DNA of 64,000 nucleotides from Planococcus citri (taxonomy: Eukaryota; Arthropoda; Insecta; Hemiptera; Pseudococcidae). Below, piece by piece: positions 56,439 through 64,000 of the stretch. The stretch is taken from assembly GCF_950023065.1 (NCBI RefSeq), contig NC_088679.1:69812001-69876000 (forward strand). Direction: 5' to 3'. Made by a program: the position numbers and the translations under genes. Under the pieces are notes generated by a model, which worked only from the letters and a program-made list of their open reading frames with translations, had not been told where the DNA came from and made no database searches. Numbering within the stretch: position 1 is the stretch's first letter; every line of letters starts with the position of its first letter.

Positions 56439-59406
56439 ATGGGTGACCTAGCGATTGGAATCGACTTGGGTACTACGTACTCTTGTGTTGGTGTTTTCCA
56501 GCATGGAAAAGTAGAAATAATCACGAACGATCAAGGTGATAGAACTACGCCGAGTTGCGTTGCCTTTACAGATACTGAGATCTTAATTGGAAAGGCAGCT
56601 AAAACTCAGTGCATTAGGAATCTGAGTAATACCGTTTTCGGTGAGTTCCAAGTTTATCCGCTCTCGTCATACCTACTCATCATGCTTATTTTTGTACCGA
56701 GACGAAAAGTAATGCTTATAGGTATATAAGTAGTTGGGTTATCTGTTTCAATCTATACCTAATTAGAAAATGTTTATTTATATTGCTATGCGCAGATGTT
56801 AAAAGACTTATGGGACGTAAATTCGACGATGATACGGTTCAGAGCGATATGAAGCAGTGGCCTTTCCAGATCATTAATGATAACAACAAACCGAAAATCA
56901 AAGTTGAATTCCAAGGCACTTCTAAAACGTATTTCCCCGAATACGTGAGTGCTGTTGACATCGTTCGACGTTATTAAATGGATGAGTGTTACCTTCTTAG
57001 TTACCTATTTACTTTGGTTTAATTTTTCTACAGATATCTTCGATGGTGTTACAAAAAATGAAAGAGGCAGCCGAAGCATATCTAGACAAAACGGTTGAAA
57101 ACGCTGTGATCGCTGTGCCAGCCCATTTCAATGGTTCTCAAAGAGCAGCTACCATAGATGCCGCTACAATTGCTGGGCTCAACGTATTACGTATTATTAA
57201 TGAACCCACCGCTGCCGCCATCGCTTACGGTCTACATAAGCAAGTAGGTACCTACCTATATCGCGTTTTAGGTAACTTTTTCAATCATTCAGTCGACTAT
57301 ACTCGTAATGCTTCAATAAATTTTTTTCAGGATTCCGGCGAACGCAATGTTTTAATTTTTGATCTCGGTGGTGGAACTTTGGACGTCTCCATTTTATCAC
57401 TCCATAGTGGTACTTTTAAAGTGATTTCAACCGCCGGAGATACTCACTTGGGTGGCGAAGATTTTGATAAGAATATGGTCGATTATTTCATCGAAGAATT
57501 CAAATGCAAACACAATGAAGACCTCAGCAAAAACAAGAGAGCTTTACGCCGTTTACGAACTGCCTGCGAGGAAGCAAAGAGAACATTATCGTCGGCTAAT
57601 GTAGCCAATATTTTAATCGAAGCTATTTTCAATGGCATTGATTTCTACACGTCGATCACTCGTGCTCGTTTTGAAGAATTGAACGCTGATTACTTTCGGA
57701 AGGCGATGGAATTGGTAGAAAAAGCGATTAAGGATGCTGAAATGGACAAAACTCAAGTTCATCACGTCGTTTTAGTTGGTGGCTCGTCTCGCATCCCAAA
57801 AATTCAGAAGATGTTGCAAGACTTATTCGATGGGAAAAAAGTGAATAAATCCATCAATCCGGACGAAGCAGTAGCCTATGGAGCTGCTGTACAAGCTGCC
57901 GCACTAAGTGGTGACAAATCGAAGAAAGTGCTAAGTGTAGTACTGACGGATGTTTCACCTTTATTGTCGTTGTGTAAGTAGGTATGATCAAAAATGAGTG
58001 TCGAAAAAGCAAGTTTTTTCACAACTTCATATGGTAAAAAAAAAAAAGAGACTGCCAATTTTTGGGCAACTTCTGCTTTGAAAAAAAAACATTCTTCGCA
58101 TTTTTGGAAAAAAGCAAAACTTTTGAAAAAAAATCACGTTTTTGGAGATTTTTTAAGCGAGCATTTTTTGCCATTTTTGGAAAAAGGTAATTTTTCAATT
58201 TTTGAACTTGTATAATCTTGCGCAAGAATACGTTTTCCGTTGATATCTCATTGACCATTGATCGTATCAAAAATTTAATGAAACATTAGAAATCGAAAAA
58301 TGGCACTCTTCAAAGTCACAGATATATTTTTTTTTCAACTAATAAAGCGCAATAATTTTTTATTTTAATTTCAAAAATATAAATTTTTTGAAAATTTTGA
58401 AAAAATGAATTTTTGGTACTTAAATAATTGAAAAAATGGAAATTTATTTAAAAGATTAAAAAATTAACTCTTCAAAAAATAAAAAAACATTAATTAAATT
58501 TTTAAAAAAAATATGCAAAATACTAATTAGGTAGGTAAGTAGGTACATAGTTTTATTTTAGATTCAGTAAGGTACATTTGAGTTGAGTAACTATAGGTCA
58601 AGGTCATCAACCTAGTGTTCCACATCTTGCAATATGTAATTTTATAAAACACTAAGTCGATGATCTTTAGCATTTATTTAACGGATTTTTCGCGATTTTC
58701 AGACTTGAAAAATGACGCTGAAGACAACGCCGCCCCAGCAATGGATCCATCAGCTGTCAGTGTGAAGGTTAACCATAATCGCTACCGCCGAAACCAGGCG
58801 TCGAGCCAACGTGTGCGCCCTTCAAAGAGGCGCAGCAAACGAAGGCAGACACTTGCAGCCAGGCAGTAAGTATTACCTAACTAACTACCTACCTCCATTT
58901 ACTAATAGTGATATCTAATACGTATTCAAAAAATTATCATAATCTCAGAGAGGTGGTTCGCTCCAACACATGTCGGTCCTACTATGAGGCTTGACTCGAT
59001 TTTTAGCCACTTAAGTTGATAGGCACTCTCACATCCAAAATTCTGGAGAAATGAAAAATCGCGCTGAAGACTCCACAATGGCCGGAGACGGTGAAATTTG
59101 GAGTTTGCGGTTAATATGCATTAGTTTCAGGACTTTGGGGGCGATTCCACCCCCCCCCCCCCAATGCGACTGTGTTAACACTTAACAGAGATTAGGAAAA
59201 TAGCATTTATATTAATTTCCTTTCTTTCGAAAACAAAATTTTCTACACTTCCAAAAACTAATTCCTTTCTCTCTTCTACTTGCAAAGCTATCATTGAAAA
59301 AAATGTGATTTTCAAATTTTTTATTAATACAGAACATGAAATTTTCAGAGCCAGTTTAACCAAACGGAGGAACGCTGCCGCAGCAGTAGCAACTGAAGCG
59401 ATTTGA
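56439..59406 (+). CDS. Hsp70 nucleotide-binding domain spliced to a basic tail (predicted chimera)
   Basis: Coding exons 56439-56640, 56796-56944, 57034-57243, 57331-57973, 58703-58865 and 59349-59406 sum to 1425 nt, 474 aa, in phase throughout. Exons 1-4 give a near-complete nucleotide-binding domain: [71 protein letters not shown] reads PAHFNGSQR; both changed residues correspond to positions implicated in J-protein coupling in DnaK (Y145, D148). At the linker the frame reads DVSPLLSL and meets a consensus donor GTAAGT at 57974. Without splicing it stops at 57981 (403 aa). Exons 5 and 6 have consensus borders and encode a tail rich in Lys, Arg and Ala ([11 protein letters not shown], then [12 protein letters not shown]), resembling a nuclear-localisation or nucleic-acid-binding segment. 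The SBD and lid are absent. Exons 1-4 are sure; joining exons 5-6 is inferred from splice signals and phase. It is the only member on the plus strand, and its N-terminus (MGDLAIGID) is closest to the full-length Hsp70-J gene. Confidence 0.7.
57974..58702 (+). other. Intron between NBD and basic tail, A-rich
   Basis: A 729-nt stretch of AT-rich sequence with no SBD homology. In every other paralogue exon 4 continues uninterrupted into the SBD here, so this is the rearrangement point. Confidence 0.5.
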
Positions 59407-60530
59407 AGTAATTCAGGATTGTCAGCGTATTATAAAAATACTCGTAAGCAAAATAAGTATGAAATGAGTTTTTTTTTTTTTTTAAAACTGCTGTAAAAAA
59501 TGTTCTGATTGGCTGGAAAATTAAACTAATACTCGTACTAAGCTTTTGGATGATTTATTGATTGCGTTTTTACTAGGTACCTAATACCTATTATATAATG
59601 CTGAAATTCTTAAGAATCGCTCAAAAAAGTTTAGAAAGAAGATGAATTTTCTATTCCAAAAATTATCACCTATATAATATTCTGGTCGAAATATTTGAAT
59701 TCCTCGTGTAATTTCACCCCACTTTGATAGGTCACTCGACACTTTCTCAATTATGACTGATTTCAAGCTCAAAATTCTCCAAAAATGTTCAATACGTACA
59801 TTTTTTCCACAAAATATTCAAATTCCTCGCTTAATTTCGCACCATTTTGATAGGTCACATGATACTTTCTTTATTACTCGTATTTGAAAATCATGACTCA
59901 TGGTGAGCTCAAAATTCTCCAGAAATGTTCGAAACATACGAGTAAAATGTATTTTCGTCAGATTACATTTCTAAATAATTGTACCTTATGTTTATTCATT
60001 GATTGTTCCAACTTGAACAAATAAAAAAAATTAAGAGTAAAAAAGATGAAGTCAGTAGATATTCTTATCGATTAAGATGACTTCTTATTACGAGTAGGTA
60101 TATACCTATACATATGTACGTGAGTTTATTTTTGCCTTGTCCATTTGCAAATTCTACCATTTTCAAACCATTTCAAAATCAAATAAAATAAAACACAATT
60201 ATTTAATGAGTGCAAATAATTAGGTATGTATATTTCATTCCTAATGAATTTAATTTAAGACTAGAGCAATCATATAGGAGGAAAAAATCAACGCACAAGA
60301 ATAAATATAAATAACATAGGTATAACAAAATACTTGATCTAAAAAAATGAAAATTCTCAAGTAGGTAGGTAGTTAGGTACCACAATCACACAATTCGATA
60401 AGGTTTTTAAATCTTCATTAATCCTTCCGAAGAATATGAATTCAATAAAAGCAGGCACATGTCATAATTGAACAACACATTGAAATATGACAAGCAAAAA
60501 TTAAAATTCAAGGTAGGTATGCCTTTCATT
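59407..60530. repeat. 3' flank of the lidless gene at 60.5 kb, repeated at 63.6 kb
   Basis: No gene. 59960-60170 (ATTACATTTCTAAAT, GATGAAGTCAGTAG, GCCTTGTCCATTTGCAAAT) recurs at 63645-63830 in the same orientation, offset by about 3.67 kb. Confidence 0.6.
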
Positions 60531-62478
60531 TCACAGGACCATGGACTCCAGGCATCTTTCAGCGTCTTGAACCATACGGCGAATTTGCTTCTTAGTAAGA
60601 CGACCATTATCACGGTTAATGGTAATCTGTTTGGAATTACGGGTTGATCTTTCGACAGCGGTTACGTTTAAAATACCGTTGGAATCGATGTCAAATGTCA
60701 CATCGACATTTACTACACCGGCAGGTGCTGAAGGGATACCCTGAAGTGTGAATTCGCCAAGTAAATGGTTATACTTCGTTTCAGGATACTCGCCTTCGTA
60801 AACTGGGAAACGTATTCTTGTTTGATAATCGTCCAGCGTGGTGAAAGAGCTCGTCATTCTGGCTGGAATGGCTGTATTACGTTTAATGACCACATCCATG
60901 TATTTAAAGTCCCTTTTAGTACCAATACCTAACGACAATGGCGTAACGTCTATCAACACTAAATCTCGCACAATATTCAATCTATCTCCGTTCAATATTG
61001 CCGCCTGAACGGCGGCTCCATAGGCTACCGCTTCATCCGGGTTGATCGATTTGTTCAACGTTTTTCCCCCGAATAAAGCTTGCAACAGGTTTTGTATTTT
61101 TGGGATTCGAGATGATCCGCCAACTAAGATCACTTGATCGATTTGAGTTTTATTGATCTCAGCATCTAGAATTGCTTTTTCAACCAGTGCCATCGCATTT
61201 TGAAATAAATCCATGTTCAATTCTTCAAAAAGAGCTCGAGAGATCGAACTATAGAAATCAATCCCATCGCAGAGAGAATCGACTTCGATTCTGGCCATTT
61301 TAGACGATGATAAAGTTCTCTTTGCTTGTTCGCAAACGGTTCTTAGGCGACGAAGAGCTCTCCAGTTCTGACTGATATCGATCCTGTATTTACGTTGAAT
61401 TTCTCGAACAAAATGCTGAACCATTCGGTTGTCGAAATCTTCACCTCCCAAGTGAGTATCACCGGCGGTTGAAACAACTTCGATTATACCTTTTTGGGTG
61501 GCTAAAATGGATACGTCGAAGGTTCCTCCACCGAGATCGAAAATTAAAACTAATTGGACACCTATGGCAGAGTTCTAAAGAAGTGGGAGCGAATTAGTCA
61601 ATTGACATTTAGGAAACATTTTATGTAGGTACCTACTTACTAATAACAATACAAACGTACTTCATTTTCTAAACCGTAAGCAAAACCAGCAGCAGTAGGT
61701 TCATTAATAATACGCAATACATTTAGACCGCTGATGGTACCGGCATCTCTTGTAGCCCGTCTTTGAGAATCGTTGAAATAAGCTGGTACGGTGATTACTG
61801 CATTCTTGACTGTTTTACCCAAATACGCTTCAGCGGTCGCTTTCATTTTTTGCAATACCATCGCGGATATCTGCAGAAAAATCAAGTCAACAGAAATAAG
61901 TAGGTAGTTAGAATTAGAAAGGCACAAGGCAGCTGTAGATACAAATGAGACATGAAACATCAAACGATTAAAAACTATCAACACTTTGACTCACCTCTTC
62001 AGGAAGATACGTTTTATAAGTGCCTTGGAATTGAACTTCGATACTTGGTTTGTTCTCATATACATTGATTTGAAAAGGCCAGTGCTCTATATCGGCCTGA
62101 ACAGTGGCATCATTAAATTTTCGGCCTATCAGTCGCTTAACATCTGCACTCAACGATAAACAAATAAGTATTAAGTAATGTGTTCTTAGCGTAATTGCAT
62201 TTTAAATACAAGTAGATTAAACATATAAGGTAACACTCCCGTTGGTGCGAAATCGAGTAGAAAATTTTAAACTTACCAAAAACGGTATTATTCACATTCC
62301 TGGCTGCTTGATTTTTCGCAGCCTCTCCTATTAAAATTTCTTCATCGGAAAATGCCACGTAACTTGGCGTTGTTCTGTTACCTTGATCGTTGGCGATAAT
62401 TTCAATTTTTCCACGCTGGAGAACAGCAACGCACGAGTACGTAGTGCCTAAATCAATACCGATAGCTGGAGAGCTCAT
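60531..62478 (-). CDS. Hsp70: Lidless Hsp70-family chaperone
   Basis: Exons 62277-62478, 61995-62143, 61661-61870 and 60531-61574 join in phase to 534 aa. The start is [15 protein letters not shown]. Exon 4 begins [13 protein letters not shown], two residues longer than its relatives at this join, then [29 protein letters not shown] and [29 protein letters not shown] and NEPTA come from exons 2-3. SBD-beta has NHLLGEFTL and [11 protein letters not shown]; the end is [14 protein letters not shown], in the first lid helix, with no lid and no EEVD. The inferred leader donor here is GTTCG, a poor match, and the TATAAAAG string of other copies is lost, so expression may differ. Confidence 0.92.
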
Positions 62479-62591
62479 TTTGCATTGGCACCTATTGTAA
62501 TCGCGAACACAGAATAATTAGTAATATCAGCTACCGATTTGTATAATCATTTCAAAATAGCTCAACTTAAATAAAAATGTAAAAACGAACC

Positions 62592-64000
62592 AAGCTGTTA
62601 CTGGGAAAATATCGTATATAGGTACTTGAATCAATTAGCCACCTAAAACTTGCACGATGAAACACTGAGACTGAACCAACGAGAATTCTCGTACTAATCG
62701 CGAATTATGTAAATCGAATATGCCAATTGCCAACTGAAAATTGAAATTCAAACTGAACTGATGAAATAAAATTACTCGAATAGTGGATTTTCGAACAAGT
62801 GATTTCGAGGCATAAGGTATCGACGCTGATCCTCTTTGAAACTCGTACAACAACCGTAGAAATAATTACTCACATTCGAAAAGATTTATCAACAAAATCA
62901 GCGATAAGACTTCGTATGTGTTACCTGAACGCCATCTGAAATAGAACGCCCATATTTGGTATGGTTTCTTATATGGCGACATGGCGATCATCTCCCTGTT
63001 TCAGATTTGTTGCATTAGCCATTTATTATTTACAGAGAGCAACTGAAAAATTTTGCCAATATTTTCATGAATTTTTTTTAATTTTTTACTACTTACGTTC
63101 GCTAAATTTTTATCCTATTTAATTTTGTTAGTTATTCTTTCTTAATTTTCAGGATCATATTCTTCAGATTGAAAGATAAGCTACCTATTTAATTCCCTGG
63201 AATCTACGCAAAATTATACTATTGGGAACAATAATTATTTTTCCCGAATTAATTTCAGATTTTTAAAATGAAAATCGTCTAAAACTAGATATAAGTAGGT
63301 CTAGATATACTGCTAAATGAATTTCGTAAGAAAAAGGCGAGCTTGAGGTACGAGTTAATTGAATTCAAAAGCTAAAAATTTTCAGTATACCTATCAGGCT
63401 ATCGCTATCTCAATTTCATTTACCTATTGCTCGATCACCATATACTTATCCCGACTCAGGTGTTTTAAATTCGAGTGAAGTTGATGCTCGACAAGTACGA
63501 TGTATTTTTGTATTTTTAGCGGTACAATACAGACATCCTATCTTAGATACCTATACCTACTTGAAAGAATTATTATTAGTTTGTACAGTTCTGTAAGTTT
63601 CATTTTTTTTAAAAACTCAAAAGCAATGTCTAAGTCTAACTACGAATTACATTTCTAAATTGTATGTGTGTTCATTGATTGTTTGAACAAATGAAAAAAT
63701 TAAGGGTAAAACAGATGAAGTCAGTAGATTTTCGTATCGATTTAAGATGACATCTAATTAATATAGGTACCTATAGTAGATACGTGAATTTACTTTTGCC
63801 TTGTCCATTTGCAAATTCTACTATTTTCAAATCTACCTAACTGAAAAAAGAATAAAAGCCAACAACGTTCGTTCATAATTAGGCTACCTATAATATTCAT
63901 TTACCATAGGTATACCTAAAGAAGAGAATCTTCAATACACTTCAACTGCGATCAAGCTGAGATTCAACTCATGGAGTACCTACCTACTTTGGAATACACA
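62592..64000. other. Upstream DNA and start of a further array unit
   Basis: No gene is seen. 62640-62770 has the conserved leader-upstream sequence (TTGCACGATGAAACACTGAGA). From about 63640 the sequence repeats the 3' flank of the preceding gene, so the stop codon of another lidless Hsp70 would be expected near 64.2 kb, beyond the window. Confidence 0.45.

Noticed and set aside
57974..57981. The NBD gene simply ending at the in-frame stop at 57981 as the only model
   Set aside because: It cannot be excluded, but the consensus donor overlapping this point and two phase-matched downstream exons make the spliced model at least as likely. Both are stated in the feature.

Overview
The window is eukaryotic nuclear DNA from an arthropod, most likely an insect. 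It is AT-rich, has GT-AG introns, many MITE-type transposons, and abundant 'taggtaggtacctacc' microsatellite. That microsatellite is frequent in scale insects/mealybugs and some Lepidoptera; this lineage guess is weak and rests on texture only. No tRNA, rRNA, CRISPR or prokaryotic signal was seen.

The window is a tandem array of nine Hsp70-family genes or remnants, eight on the minus strand and one on the plus strand. All complete members share one intron architecture: a non-coding leader exon, coding exon 1 (202-211 nt), exon 2 (149 nt), exon 3 (210 nt) and a long exon 4. Four protein designs occur. (a) Lidless Hsp70s of about 527-535 aa stop just after the substrate-binding beta domain and lack the helical lid and EEVD tail: 19007-20860, 25176-27035, 50987-52869, 60531-62478, and the disrupted 38052-48477. 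A remnant at 1-1037 is frameshifted; its 3' end lies outside the window. (b) A full-length Hsp70 whose disordered tail is replaced by a C-terminal J domain with an intact HPD motif (3766-7790, 692 aa). (c) A second Hsp70-J gene (29840-31585) that has lost coding exons 1-3 and starts with an ATG exactly at exon 4. (d) A plus-strand gene (56439-59406) whose nucleotide-binding domain appears spliced, in phase, to a Lys/Arg-rich tail instead of a substrate-binding domain.

Layout: 0-3.8 kb remnant gene and its duplicated upstream region; 3.8-10 kb Hsp70-J gene with a 2 kb leader intron; 10-18.9 kb gene-free DNA with two large foldback elements; 19-27.4 kb two lidless genes; 27.4-29.8 kb gene-free; 29.8-32.2 kb truncated Hsp70-J gene; 32.2-33.6 kb a polyadenylated retro-insertion carrying an OARD1-like macro domain; 34.3-35.2 kb a TA-flanked foldback element; 38-48.5 kb a lidless gene split by an 8.5 kb Mutator-like transposon; 49-49.9 kb a second element with the same termini; 51-53 kb lidless gene; 56.4-59.4 kb NBD-basic-tail gene; 60.5-62.5 kb lidless gene. 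The last kilobase resembles the 3' flank of a lidless gene, so the array probably continues past 64 kb.

The 8.5 kb transposon is itself nested: it holds degraded C2H2 zinc-finger exons, then a 7 kb element with satellite-like inverted arms, and a hAT-type MITE within one arm. The most unusual content is the set of rearranged Hsp70 architectures, above all the fusion of an Hsp70 with its own J-domain co-chaperone module.
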